DNA of 64,000 nt from Flavobacteriales bacterium UBA7612 (GTDB lineage Bacteria > Bacteroidota > Bacteroidia > Flavobacteriales > Weeksellaceae). The notes under the pieces are model-generated. The model saw nothing but the letters and a program-made list of their open reading frames with translations, did not search any database and was not told the DNA's origin. Below are positions 51,930 through 60,932 of this stretch, one piece after another. Where the stretch lies: positions 39,459-103,458 of the forward strand of contig DLJQ01000002.1 in NCBI GenBank assembly GCA_002484335.1. Direction: 5' to 3'. A program made the position numbers and the translations under genes. The first letter of the stretch is position 1; each line of letters starts with the position of its first letter.

Positions 51930-53441
51930 ATGAATGCTAATAATATTGATGAAAAAAAAATACTCTTTGGCTCAATAATTATAATAGTACTTAAGTCTTT
52001 ATTTTTTTTAACAAACCATATACAAGAAGATGCTTTAATTTCTTGGAGAGTAGCTCGTAATATTATAGAGTATGGAATTTATGGTTATAACGGAGTGGAA
52101 AAAATTTCTGCATCAACAACTCATCTTTATGTATTTGTTGGCGTTATTTTTCAATCTATATTTAAAGGATTAAGTTTTATTTATCCATTATTAATATTTA
52201 ATATGATTCTTTTTACAATAGGATTATATTGGCTAGCTAGAATATTTTTTAATTCAACGAATAAAATTATTTTATTCATATTTTTTACTAGTTTTTTACC
52301 GCCAGCAATTAAGATATCTATTTTAGGAATGGAGTTTGGAATGCTCTTCTTTTTTTATATTGCATTAATTAAATATGGATTTTTACTCAGAAAAAAATGG
52401 GCTTTCTTAATTCTTCCAATTGTTATTCTATGGACTAGAATAGATACATGTATTTTTCTTGGTATATTATTTCTTTATGATGTTATACAACAGAGGAAGT
52501 GGAATATGACATTTATGTTAGGAGGTATTTTAGCTTTATCAACAACTATATTATTTAACTGGTTTTATTTTGGAGAAATTGTAAATAATACAATAACTTC
52601 TAAAAAAAATAATTACCCAAGTGTTGATTTACACGAAAGATTAAAACAGTTTGAGTTATTTAGTCCTAACTACATGGGAATTATAAAGTTTCCAATATCG
52701 ATATATAATTTTTCTACACTTTTATTTTTTTCTATTTCATTATTATGTTTAATCTATTTATCAAAAAAATGGGAAAATAGAAAAAAAAGTGTTTTGATTT
52801 TTCTATTCTTATTTGGAACTTTAAAATCCTTAATATTTGCATTTGCAAATTCTTGGTTTGATTGGTATTATTGGATTCCTCAAATAACTCTTTTTATTCC
52901 TATAATCTTATTTGTTTTAGATTCAGAAAAATATAAAACATTATCTATAGTTTATTTTCTTATAATTTTTATACCATTTACATTATATCAAGCTGTACAT
53001 TCTATTGCAACAGGTCATGGAGAATGGAATCATGCAAGAAAAATAGGATTATACTTAGATTCAATAGAACCCAATAAAGAAAAATATATCTTTTTAGAAC
53101 CTGCAGGTTATATACCTTATTTTTCAAAATTAAAAGTAATTGATTATGTAGGTTTGGTTGATAAAAGACTAACTGAAGAAAATATTGTTAAAAACGGAAT
53201 AGGAATAGGTTTTTCAAATTTGATTAATAAAGCTAAGCCAGATTATATTTTAGAGGATAATAAACCAATGTTTAAAGGACAATTGGTGGATAAAAAGATA
53301 TATGATGATTATGATTTAATAAAAGAATTTAAAATAGAGGATGTCACTAAGTCAGATAATATTATTTTAGATAAAATCTATAAGTTTAAACCATCAGGAA
53401 GAAATTTTTATTTGTATAAACGTAAAGATTCTGTAAAGTAA
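51930..53441 (+). CDS. GT-C membrane glycosyltransferase, AftB-like (candidate arabinosyltransferase)
   Basis: A polytopic protein of 503 residues from ATG 51930; the frame extends to 51858, but that region is a terminator hairpin. About ten helices are followed by a periplasmic C-terminal domain. The first loop carries the acidic GT-C pair Glu33-Asp34 in HIQEDALISWRVARN, then GIYGYNGVEKISASTTHLY, and the tail has GYIPYFSKLKVIDYVGLVD. This pattern resembles the D-D-A...NPGERVEGYT...DLLGL layout of AftB-type enzymes that use polyprenyl-P-arabinofuranose. It ends by overlapping the next start. The donor assignment is inference. Confidence 0.72.
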   Translation: MNANNIDEKKILFGSIIIIVLKSLFFLTNHIQEDALISWRVARNIIEYGIYGYNGVEKISASTTHLYVFVGVIFQSIFKGLSFIYPLLIFNMILFTIGLYWLARIFFNSTNKIILFIFFTSFLPPAIKISILGMEFGMLFFFYIALIKYGFLLRKKWAFLILPIVILWTRIDTCIFLGILFLYDVIQQRKWNMTFMLGGILALSTTILFNWFYFGEIVNNTITSKKNNYPSVDLHERLKQFELFSPNYMGIIKFPISIYNFSTLLFFSISLLCLIYLSKKWENRKKSVLIFLFLFGTLKSLIFAFANSWFDWYYWIPQITLFIPIILFVLDSEKYKTLSIVYFLIIFIPFTLYQAVHSIATGHGEWNHARKIGLYLDSIEPNKEKYIFLEPAGYIPYFSKLKVIDYVGLVDKRLTEENIVKNGIGIGFSNLINKAKPDYILEDNKPMFKGQLVDKKIYDDYDLIKEFKIEDVTKSDNIILDKIYKFKPSGRNFYLYKRKDSVK

Positions 53442-54586
53442 TGAATTCTAAGAAAAAAATATTAATTAGAATTGGATCACTTCGACATGGAGGTGCAGAA
53501 AAAGTTCTTGTAACATTTCTTAAAAACCTTTCGCCACATAAGTATGAAATTGATTTACTTTTAAATCTATATTCAGGTAAATATTTAAAAGAAGTCCCAT
53601 CTTGGATTAATATTTATTATTTGAATAAAGGTGAAATGATTACTACAAATCGTTTGCAAGATATTCCTCAAAAAGCATTTCGTGTTACTTATCAAGCTAT
53701 ATTAAAAAGGTTTCCAAAATTATTATATAAATATATTTTACCGAATACAAAGTACGATATAGAGTTCGCTGCAATTCATGGAATAGCAGGTGAGATCTTA
53801 GATTCACCAATAAAATCATCAAAAAAAATTATTTGGATACACAATGATTTATCTAATATACCTGAATATACTGAAGAGAAATTAAAATCATTTTTTAGAT
53901 TTGATAAAATTTTGGTTATTTCTGAAAAAATAAATCAATTATTTTTGAACATTGCTAATTCTGATGAACAAAAAAATAAAATTGTTAGAATATATAATCC
54001 TATTGATGTAGAAGAAATTAAAAAACTTTCTTTAGAGCCTTGTACGATTAAGAAATTAGATAATGAACCAACTTTTATTTCAATCGGTACAGTTTTTCCG
54101 CAAAAAGGATTTGATAGATTATTGAAAGCTCATAAAAGATTATTAGATAATGGATATAAACATCAAATTTGGATTGTTGGAGATGGTTATGATTTTCCAT
54201 CTATTCAAAAATTAGTTGATGATTTAAGAATTAATGAATCAGCTAAACTAATAGGTTTCAAAGAAAATCCTTATCCTTTTTTTGTAAAGGCAGATTATTA
54301 TATTCTTTCTTCTCGATATGAAGGATATCCAACAGTTTTGTTTGAAGCAATGGTTTTAACAAAACCAATTATAGCTACTGATGTTTCAGGAGTCCGAGAA
54401 ATGTTAAATAATGGAGAGTTAGGATACATAATCAATAATGATGAAGATTCAATATATGATGGAATGAAGTATTTTATGGATAACCCTGAATTAGTAGTAA
54501 AATATAAAGATATAATAAAATCAAAATCCTTACCTTTCCAATTAGATAATGCTGTTAAATCTATAGAGCAATATTTTAACGATTAA
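53441..54586 (+). CDS. Glycosyltransferase family 4 (GT-B fold)
   Basis: A 381-residue GT4 enzyme: IGSLRHGGAEKVLVTFLKNL at the N-terminus, then FISIGTVFPQKGFDRL, IWIVGDGYDFPSI and LSSRYEGYPTVLFEAMVL with the E-x7-E pair, ending ATDVSGVREMLNNGELGYI. It is similar in length and motif order to the GT4 protein at 14681-15829 in the first locus. Its start overlaps the stop of the GT-C gene and the next gene begins 4 bases downstream, so it opens the run of coupled genes of the second polysaccharide locus. Confidence 0.92.
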   Translation: MNSKKKILIRIGSLRHGGAEKVLVTFLKNLSPHKYEIDLLLNLYSGKYLKEVPSWINIYYLNKGEMITTNRLQDIPQKAFRVTYQAILKRFPKLLYKYILPNTKYDIEFAAIHGIAGEILDSPIKSSKKIIWIHNDLSNIPEYTEEKLKSFFRFDKILVISEKINQLFLNIANSDEQKNKIVRIYNPIDVEEIKKLSLEPCTIKKLDNEPTFISIGTVFPQKGFDRLLKAHKRLLDNGYKHQIWIVGDGYDFPSIQKLVDDLRINESAKLIGFKENPYPFFVKADYYILSSRYEGYPTVLFEAMVLTKPIIATDVSGVREMLNNGELGYIINNDEDSIYDGMKYFMDNPELVVKYKDIIKSKSLPFQLDNAVKSIEQYFND

Positions 54587-54590
54587 ACCT

Positions 54591-55139
54591 ATGAAAACAA
54601 TAATTCAGAAAGATTTCTATAGAAATTTTGGATATTGGACAAATTTTCCTTTTATAAAAGGTTTTTTAAGTCCAGGATTCCGATTTATTTATTGTTTAAG
54701 AAATGCTCAAAAATACAATAGTAAACATCCTTTAGGATTGTTTTATAGATTATTATTGAGAAGATATTCCATAAAGTATGGTTATCAAATTTCTGCTAAA
54801 ACAAAAATAGGAGAAGGTTTTAATTTAGGACATTGGGGCACGATTGTTGTTAATCCAAACGCTGTGATTGGGAAAAATTGTAATATTGCTCATGGTGTAA
54901 CAATTGGACAGACAAATCGAGGTAAATCAAAAGGTTATCCAATAATAAAAGATAATGTTTGGATAGGAACAAACGCTGTTATAGTAGGATCAATTATAGT
55001 AGGAAATAATGTTTTAATTGCACCTAACAGCTATGTTACAGAAAATATTCCTGATAATTCGGTTGTAATGGGAAACCCTATTACAATTATTTCTAATGAT
55101 AGAGCTACAGAAGGATATATAAATAATAGAATCGATTAA
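54591..55139 (+). CDS. Serine-acetyltransferase-like hexapeptide transferase (WcaB type)
   Basis: A 182-residue left-handed beta-helix acetyltransferase. An N-terminal helical region (about 1-60) precedes the hexapeptide turns KTKIGEGFNLGHWGTIVVN, NAVIGKNCNIAHGVTIGQ and VWIGTNAVIVGSIIVG. GHWG and NIAHGVTIGQ hold the two histidines of the active site. Proteins of this kind in polysaccharide loci acetylate sugars (colanic-acid WcaB type), and the short N-terminus argues against a true CysE. It lies between two GT4 genes at 4-base spacing. Confidence 0.88.
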   Translation: MKTIIQKDFYRNFGYWTNFPFIKGFLSPGFRFIYCLRNAQKYNSKHPLGLFYRLLLRRYSIKYGYQISAKTKIGEGFNLGHWGTIVVNPNAVIGKNCNIAHGVTIGQTNRGKSKGYPIIKDNVWIGTNAVIVGSIIVGNNVLIAPNSYVTENIPDNSVVMGNPITIISNDRATEGYINNRID

Positions 55140-55143
55140 TTTT

Positions 55144-56208
55144 TTGAAAACAATTTTATTCATATTACCAGATTTAAATCAAGGCGGAGCTGAAAGAGTA
55201 ATTACAACTTTGTGTAACGAATTGAATAGAGAATTGTTTAAACCCAAGTTAGTTTTATTCAAAAAAGAAGGATTTTATTTAAATAATCTGAAAGATGATG
55301 TAGAAATTTATGAATTGAATGTATCAAGAATACGTTATTCAATTTTTAAAATAATTCCATTAATAATAAAATTAAAACCAGATATTGTTTTTACAGGTTG
55401 GGGAGAAATATCTTCATTTTTATCTCCTTTAATTCCATTCTTTTCAAAAACAAAGTTTATAACTCGAGAAACAAATGTTGTATCAAAACACGTAATTCGT
55501 AAAGAAATTCTATTCTTTTATAAATTTTATAATAATTTTCATCAAATTATTGCCCAAAGTGATGATATGAAAAACGATCTTATTCAAAATTTCAATATTA
55601 CTGAAAATAAAATTATTAAAATTAATAATCCTATTGATTTTGATATGATTAATAAGATGAAAATAGAAAAACTAAATTTTGAATATGACAAGAGCTATAA
55701 AAAAATTGTTGCAATTGGTAATCTATCTCCAAGAAAAGGATTTGATTTACTATTAAATGTAATGAATGAATTAAAAAATGAATCAATTCTTTTAACTATT
55801 TTGGGAGATGGAGCTCTTAAAGATGAATTAGAAAATCAAAAAAAACAGTTAGGTTTAAATAATGTTATTTTTAAAGGTAAAGTAGATAATCCATTTTCAT
55901 ATTTATTCAATTCAGATTTATTTATTCTTTCATCTCGTTATGAAGGTTTTCCAAATGTATTATTAGAAGCTGGAGCTTGTGGTGTATATAGTTTAGCGAA
56001 TAACTGTCCTGGAGGAATTAATGAGATCATAGAAATAGGAATTAATGGAGAAATTTTTCCTATTGAAAATTATAAAGGTTTTTCAAATAAGATTAAAGAT
56101 ATTCTTTATCAGAAACATGATAAACAAAAAATAGAACAGAGTATTTACTCTCGTTTTAGTAAAGAAATAATAATAAAAGAATACGAAGAGATTCTTCAAA
56201 ATATATAA
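55144..56208 (+). CDS. Glycosyltransferase family 4 (GT-B fold)
   Basis: A 354-residue GT4 enzyme starting at TTG 55144, which gives the proper first strand (KTILFILPDLNQGGAERVI). The C-terminal domain has VAIGNLSPRKGFDLLLNVM, LTILGDGALKDEL and LSSRYEGFPNVLLEAGACG with the E-x7-E pair, ending SLANNCPGGINEIIEIG. That last block is typical of GalNAc- and glucose-type GT4 enzymes such as PglJ, but sugar identity is a guess. Its stop overlaps the following GT2 start. Confidence 0.92.
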   Translation: MKTILFILPDLNQGGAERVITTLCNELNRELFKPKLVLFKKEGFYLNNLKDDVEIYELNVSRIRYSIFKIIPLIIKLKPDIVFTGWGEISSFLSPLIPFFSKTKFITRETNVVSKHVIRKEILFFYKFYNNFHQIIAQSDDMKNDLIQNFNITENKIIKINNPIDFDMINKMKIEKLNFEYDKSYKKIVAIGNLSPRKGFDLLLNVMNELKNESILLTILGDGALKDELENQKKQLGLNNVIFKGKVDNPFSYLFNSDLFILSSRYEGFPNVLLEAGACGVYSLANNCPGGINEIIEIGINGEIFPIENYKGFSNKIKDILYQKHDKQKIEQSIYSRFSKEIIIKEYEEILQNI

Positions 56209-57197
56209 TGAATAATTATCCTAAAATATCAGTTATTATCCCTGTATATAATACAGAAAAATATCTTTCGAAGTGTTTAGAATCAGTTATAAATCAGACA
56301 TTAAAAGATATTGAAATAATTGTTATTAATGATGGTTCTACAGATTCATCACAAAATATCATTGATTTATACACCTCAAAAGATGATCGAATTATATCTA
56401 TCATAAAAAAAAATGGTGGGTTAAGTGATGCTCGTAATATGGGAATCGATAATTCAAATGGGAATTATTTAGCCTTTATTGATTCTGATGATTATATTGA
56501 TGAATATATGTTGGAGAATATGTATAATCTTAGTCAAAAGCATCAATCAGAAATTGTATTATGTGATTTGGTAAAAGTAAATGAAAAAGGAGAAGAATTC
56601 AGGGATTTACCACAATCACCACAATTGGCAGATAAAATTATATTAAAAGACGATTTTACAATTTTTGGAGAAATGAGTTGTTTTGCTTGTAATAAGATAT
56701 TTAAAAAATCGTTATTTAATAAACATAGATTTAAAAAAGGTATACACTTTGAAGATATTGAATTGATTCCTAAATTAGTTTTAGATTCAACAGTAATATC
56801 AAAAATAAATCAACCTTTTTATAAATACTTTGAACGCCAAGATTCGATTACAAAATCTCATACTAAAAGAGGATTAGATATGTTTTTAGCAGTAAATGAG
56901 GTTTCAAATTATTTTAAAAATAGTGTATACAATAATAGTAAAACTGATTTAAAGAGATTTCAAATTTTTCAAGGTTATTATTCATATTTAGCTTATGTAG
57001 CTTATGTAAAAGATAAATCACTGAAAAAAAATATGCTATTTGCTTTGTCTGAATTCTTATTTAGTAATTCAATTAATAAAAAAGAAATTATTAATTATAA
57101 ACGTTTTAATAATAATTATCTGATGTCATTACCTAATAAGAAAAAAATATTTTATTTATTAGCTCAAATAGACATTAATATATTAAACATAATTTAG
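56208..57197 (+). CDS. Glycosyltransferase family 2
   Basis: A 329-residue GT2 enzyme with SVIIPVYNTEKYLSKCL, the canonical INDGSTDSS, GGLSDARNMG and metal motif DSDD at 92-95. HFEDIELIPKL around residue 180 gives the acidic catalytic motif. It is closer to the textbook consensus than the divergent GT2 proteins of the first locus. The gene overlaps the GT4 gene upstream and ends 3 bases before the EpsG-like gene. Confidence 0.92.
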   Translation: MNNYPKISVIIPVYNTEKYLSKCLESVINQTLKDIEIIVINDGSTDSSQNIIDLYTSKDDRIISIIKKNGGLSDARNMGIDNSNGNYLAFIDSDDYIDEYMLENMYNLSQKHQSEIVLCDLVKVNEKGEEFRDLPQSPQLADKIILKDDFTIFGEMSCFACNKIFKKSLFNKHRFKKGIHFEDIELIPKLVLDSTVISKINQPFYKYFERQDSITKSHTKRGLDMFLAVNEVSNYFKNSVYNNSKTDLKRFQIFQGYYSYLAYVAYVKDKSLKKNMLFALSEFLFSNSINKKEIINYKRFNNNYLMSLPNKKKIFYLLAQIDINILNII

Positions 57198-57200
57198 CCA

Positions 57201-58313
57201 ATGAGTTTTATTTATTATTTTTTATTTGGTTCACTTATTCTTTGTTCTTATTTAGAATTTTTTAGTAATAGAAAGCTTGGTAAACCTTTATATTTTTCAT
57301 TAGTAATTTTAATGAGTTTAACAGCAGGTCTGTCTTATGCAATGAGTCCTGATTGGATTGCTTATTATGAGACGTTTTATTATATGAAAAATATTGATTG
57401 GAGTGAAATTCCACGTTGGAGTTATTTAAGTGGAATGGAAGCAGGGTATTTAAGATTAAATAAACTCGTATCAACCTTAGGATTTGGTTATGGGATGTTA
57501 ACTTTATTAGTTGCTTCTGTATCGTTATATTTAAAATCATCTACTTTTTACAAATATGGTGGTTATGTTTTTTTAGTACTTTTTATTTATGCTATGCCAA
57601 ACTTTATGTTTGAAGAGCATGTTCATGTAAGACAAGGATTAGCTAATGCAATTGCAATATTTTCTGTTAGATACATTATTGATAGAAAATTATTGAAGTT
57701 TTTACTCTGTATTACTATTGGTTATCAATTTCATGAGTCAATCGTTGTTTTTTTAGTAGCTTATTGGATTGCACCTATAAAGTTTAATGAAAAAATTATG
57801 GGATGGTTAGTTGTACTTTCTATTGTTGGTTTCTATACTGGTCTTACATCAATTATTGAAGTTATTATGCAGTTCATGCCTATTGGACAAGATAAATTTG
57901 AAAGTTATCAAAATCAATTAGGTGCAGATGGAGGTGTTGCTGTTGGAGATTTTGTTAAAATAATATCCGTACTATCAATCATTATTTATAATAAATATGC
58001 TGAGCAAGATAAGATTTATTGTTACTTTAGGAATTTATTTATTTTTGGGGTATTACTTTATTTCTTTTTAGGTAAAGGTATTTTTGGAATTCGTTTACCA
58101 GGATTTTATACTGTATTCCTTGGTTTTACAATTGGAAGGTTATTGTACAGTTTTTCTGGAAATCCTTTTAAAAAATCTTTTATATACTACAGTTTTATTT
58201 TTTACACAGTTGTTCTTTTATTTTGGTTTCAATTAAAACAAGCAAATAATTTAAAATTTAATGATTATACAACTTTTTTAAGTTCAGATTCAATTTATGG
58301 TATATGGAAGTAA
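57201..58313 (+). CDS. EpsG-family polysaccharide polymerase (Wzy-like)
   Basis: A 370-residue inner-membrane protein with about ten helices. SPDWIAYYETFYYM after the second helix and EEHVHVRQGLANAIAIF in the middle are the recognised EpsG motifs (D-x3-Y and the RQ pair), and IGYQFHESIVV follows. Such proteins join repeat units in the periplasm. It is the only polymerase candidate in this half of the window. The next GT2 gene starts 10 bases before its stop. Confidence 0.87.
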   Translation: MSFIYYFLFGSLILCSYLEFFSNRKLGKPLYFSLVILMSLTAGLSYAMSPDWIAYYETFYYMKNIDWSEIPRWSYLSGMEAGYLRLNKLVSTLGFGYGMLTLLVASVSLYLKSSTFYKYGGYVFLVLFIYAMPNFMFEEHVHVRQGLANAIAIFSVRYIIDRKLLKFLLCITIGYQFHESIVVFLVAYWIAPIKFNEKIMGWLVVLSIVGFYTGLTSIIEVIMQFMPIGQDKFESYQNQLGADGGVAVGDFVKIISVLSIIIYNKYAEQDKIYCYFRNLFIFGVLLYFFLGKGIFGIRLPGFYTVFLGFTIGRLLYSFSGNPFKKSFIYYSFIFYTVVLLFWFQLKQANNLKFNDYTTFLSSDSIYGIWK

Positions 58314-59056
58314 ATTTAGTTTCAATTATAACACCTTGTTATAATTCAGAAAAATATATTAAAGAGACATTTTTGTCAATCAAAGCTCAAACTTATACAA
58401 ATTGGGAGTGGATAATAGTTGATGATTGTTCTGTAGATAAATCAGTTGAATTAATAAAATCTTTTGAAGACTCTAGAATAAAATTATTTATTCAATCAGA
58501 TAATCAAGGAGCTGCACATGCTAGAAACTTAGCATTAAATAATGCAAAAGGTAGGTTTATTACATTTATTGATAGTGATGATTTATGGCTCCCTAATTTT
58601 TTAGAAACTACAGTTAATTATTTGATATCTAACGATGAAGATTTAGTTTATACAAGTTATAAAAGAGTTGATGAGGATTTAAATCATGCTCTAGATGATT
58701 TTATAGCAATAGATAAAATTGATAACAATAGAATTTTATATAATTGTCCAATACCAATGCTTACTTCTATTTATGATAGAAGTAAAATAGGCGTTATAGA
58801 ATTTCCTGATGTAGATTTAAGAGAAGATCATGCAATGTGGATTTTATTATTGAGAAAAATAAAATATGCTAGGGCAATAAAAGATTCTTTAGGCGTTTAT
58901 AGGATGAGGAGTAATTCTTTGTCTAGGAATAAATTAGATATTGCAATAAAACAATATAACGTATATAAAGACTTTCTAAAAATGAATATAATTAAATCTT
59001 TGTATTATACTTTTTTTTGGGGACTTAATGGATTAAAAAAATATGGAAAATTTTAA
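58304..59056 (+). CDS. Glycosyltransferase family 2
   Basis: A 250-residue GT2 enzyme, short for the family. SIITPCYNSEKYIKETFLSI, VDDCSVDKSVE and metal motif DSDD at 90-93 in FIDSDDLWLP are clear. LREDHAMWILLLRK around residue 170 is the acidic acceptor motif, and YRMRSNSLSRN gives the late Arg cluster. It overlaps its neighbours on both sides by 10 and 14 bases, so it is tightly coupled within the locus. Confidence 0.92.
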   Translation: MEVNLVSIITPCYNSEKYIKETFLSIKAQTYTNWEWIIVDDCSVDKSVELIKSFEDSRIKLFIQSDNQGAAHARNLALNNAKGRFITFIDSDDLWLPNFLETTVNYLISNDEDLVYTSYKRVDEDLNHALDDFIAIDKIDNNRILYNCPIPMLTSIYDRSKIGVIEFPDVDLREDHAMWILLLRKIKYARAIKDSLGVYRMRSNSLSRNKLDIAIKQYNVYKDFLKMNIIKSLYYTFFWGLNGLKKYGKF

Positions 59057-60146
59057 ATTATTAGATTATTTATACTCATTAAGTATTTCTCCAATATTCA
59101 TTAATATTTTAGGAGCATTTTTTACAGGTTTATTCATTACACTTATTTCAATTCCTAAAATAATAAGAATATCAATTAGAAAAGGATTAATGGATGTTCC
59201 AGGTGAGAGGAGTTCTCATAGTAATAAAGTTCCAACTTTAGGAGGAGTAGCACTATTTTTTGGAATAGTTGTGTCAACTTCAATTTTTTCAACTGAATTA
59301 GGAGTTAATTATTCATTTTTTCTATCAGCTATTACAATTCTTTTTTTTATAGGATTAATGGATGATTTATTGGTTGTTGCGCCTGATAAAAAATTATATG
59401 GACAGATTATTAGTACAGTATTGATAATTTTCGGTTCAGGTATAATGATTAATTCTTTTTCAGGACTATTTGGAATTTATAGAATTCCTTATTTTATAGG
59501 TGTTCTTTTAACATTATTTATTTTTATTGTTTTAATTAATGCTTATAATTTAATTGACGGAATAGATGGTTTAGCTACTGGTATTGGAATTGTTATTAGC
59601 TTATGTTTTGTATATATATTTTACAGAATATTTGATTATGCTATTGGTATCTTAGCAATTAGTACTATTGCTGTTCTGTTAGGGTTTGGGCGGTATAATT
59701 TATCAAAAGATTATAAAATTTTTATGGGAGACACAGGATCAATGGTTATAGGGTTTATTTTAACTTTTATGGCAGTTAGATTTTTATATATAAGTGAATC
59801 TTCTAATTTAGGTTTAAAAACAGGACCAGTATTATTACTTTTCATTTTTGTAATACCAGTTGTTGATACAATTTCTGTTTTTACAATTAGACTTCTTCAG
59901 AAGAAAAGTCCATTTACCCCAGATAAAAATCATTTACATCATCAATTTATAAAGCTAGGTTTTACACATATACAAACTTCAGTAATTTTAGTTGTTATTA
60001 ACATATTTTTTATTATGGTTGGCTATTTATTAAGAAATATTGAAATTAATCAATTACTTTTGTATTTTATAATATTAACAATACTATTCATAGTACTTTT
60101 AAGATATATAGTGTATAAAAAAACTAACATAAACAAATCATTATAA
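59043..60146 (+). CDS. WecA/TagO-like polyprenyl-phosphate sugar-1-phosphate transferase
   Basis: A 367-residue MraY-superfamily membrane enzyme that starts glycan synthesis by moving a sugar phosphate, usually GlcNAc-1-P, from UDP-sugar to undecaprenyl phosphate. Motifs are MDVPGERSSHSNKVPTLGG, GLMDDLLVVAPDKKL with the paired aspartates, NAYNLIDGIDGLATG, FMGDTGSM and the loop HLHHQFIKLGF. About eleven helices are visible. It overlaps the preceding GT2 gene by 14 bases and abuts the Wza gene. A second, different type of initiating transferase is encoded 3.3 kb downstream. Confidence 0.93.
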   Translation: MENFKLLDYLYSLSISPIFINILGAFFTGLFITLISIPKIIRISIRKGLMDVPGERSSHSNKVPTLGGVALFFGIVVSTSIFSTELGVNYSFFLSAITILFFIGLMDDLLVVAPDKKLYGQIISTVLIIFGSGIMINSFSGLFGIYRIPYFIGVLLTLFIFIVLINAYNLIDGIDGLATGIGIVISLCFVYIFYRIFDYAIGILAISTIAVLLGFGRYNLSKDYKIFMGDTGSMVIGFILTFMAVRFLYISESSNLGLKTGPVLLLFIFVIPVVDTISVFTIRLLQKKSPFTPDKNHLHHQFIKLGFTHIQTSVILVVINIFFIMVGYLLRNIEINQLLLYFIILTILFIVLLRYIVYKKTNINKSL

Positions 60147-60932
60147 ATGTCTTACTTTAAATCAACTCTAACCAAATCATTAATTTTATTGATATTATTC
60201 AATCTATTTTCTTGTATATCTTTAAAAGATGTTCAGTTAATACAGCCAGATGATACTCTTAAATTAGATAAAAAAGGCTATATAGAATTTGATAAACCAG
60301 AATATCATATTCAAGTAAATGATCAAATATTAATAAATGTAGCAACAGCTTCAGGTGAATCAATGGGAATGTTAAGTAGTTTTATAACTGCAGCTAATAA
60401 CACTACTTCTGGTAGGGGTGTTTATGTTCGCCAAGATGGTAATATTGAATTACCTCGAATAGGAAAAATAAAATTAGAAGGACTAACTCTTGAGGAAGCA
60501 AGAAAAGCTGTACAAACAGAATTCTATAAAATATATAACGAAGAAGGAACTTATATTGATGTTAATTTGGCAGGAATAGAATATACTATTGTTGGAGAAG
60601 CAAGTCAAGGGGTTTTCAGATCTCAAAAGAAAAAAGTTACATTATTGGATGCTTTTGCTCAATCAGGATCAAATAATATTTATGCGGATCTTAAAAACAT
60701 TAGAATTATTAGATCAGAGTCTGATGGAACAAAACAGGTTTATGTAGACTTAACTAAAGAATCTATCATGAATTCTGAATATTATTGGGTTCAAAATAAT
60801 GATATAATAGTTGTTAACCCACGTAAACAAAAAATATGGGGTATAGGACTAAATCCATTATCAGTTGTAACAACAATTATGGGTGCAATAGCAACAATTT
60901 TAGGAGTTTATTTATTTTTTGATCGATTATAA
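60147..60932 (+). CDS. Wza-type polysaccharide export outer-membrane lipoprotein
   Basis: A 261-residue lipoprotein. The signal peptide ends at the cysteine of LFSCISL. The Poly_export domain (QVNDQILINVATASGESMG, VYVRQDGNIELPRIGKIKLEGLTLEEA) and an SLBB domain (YTIVGEASQGVF) follow. The C-terminus has a hydrophobic helix (TIMGAIATILGVYLFF), as in Bacteroidota forms. It should form the outer-membrane export pore together with the Wzc-like kinase, whose gene overlaps its stop. Confidence 0.93.
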   Translation: MSYFKSTLTKSLILLILFNLFSCISLKDVQLIQPDDTLKLDKKGYIEFDKPEYHIQVNDQILINVATASGESMGMLSSFITAANNTTSGRGVYVRQDGNIELPRIGKIKLEGLTLEEARKAVQTEFYKIYNEEGTYIDVNLAGIEYTIVGEASQGVFRSQKKKVTLLDAFAQSGSNNIYADLKNIRIIRSESDGTKQVYVDLTKESIMNSEYYWVQNNDIIVVNPRKQKIWGIGLNPLSVVTTIMGAIATILGVYLFFDRL

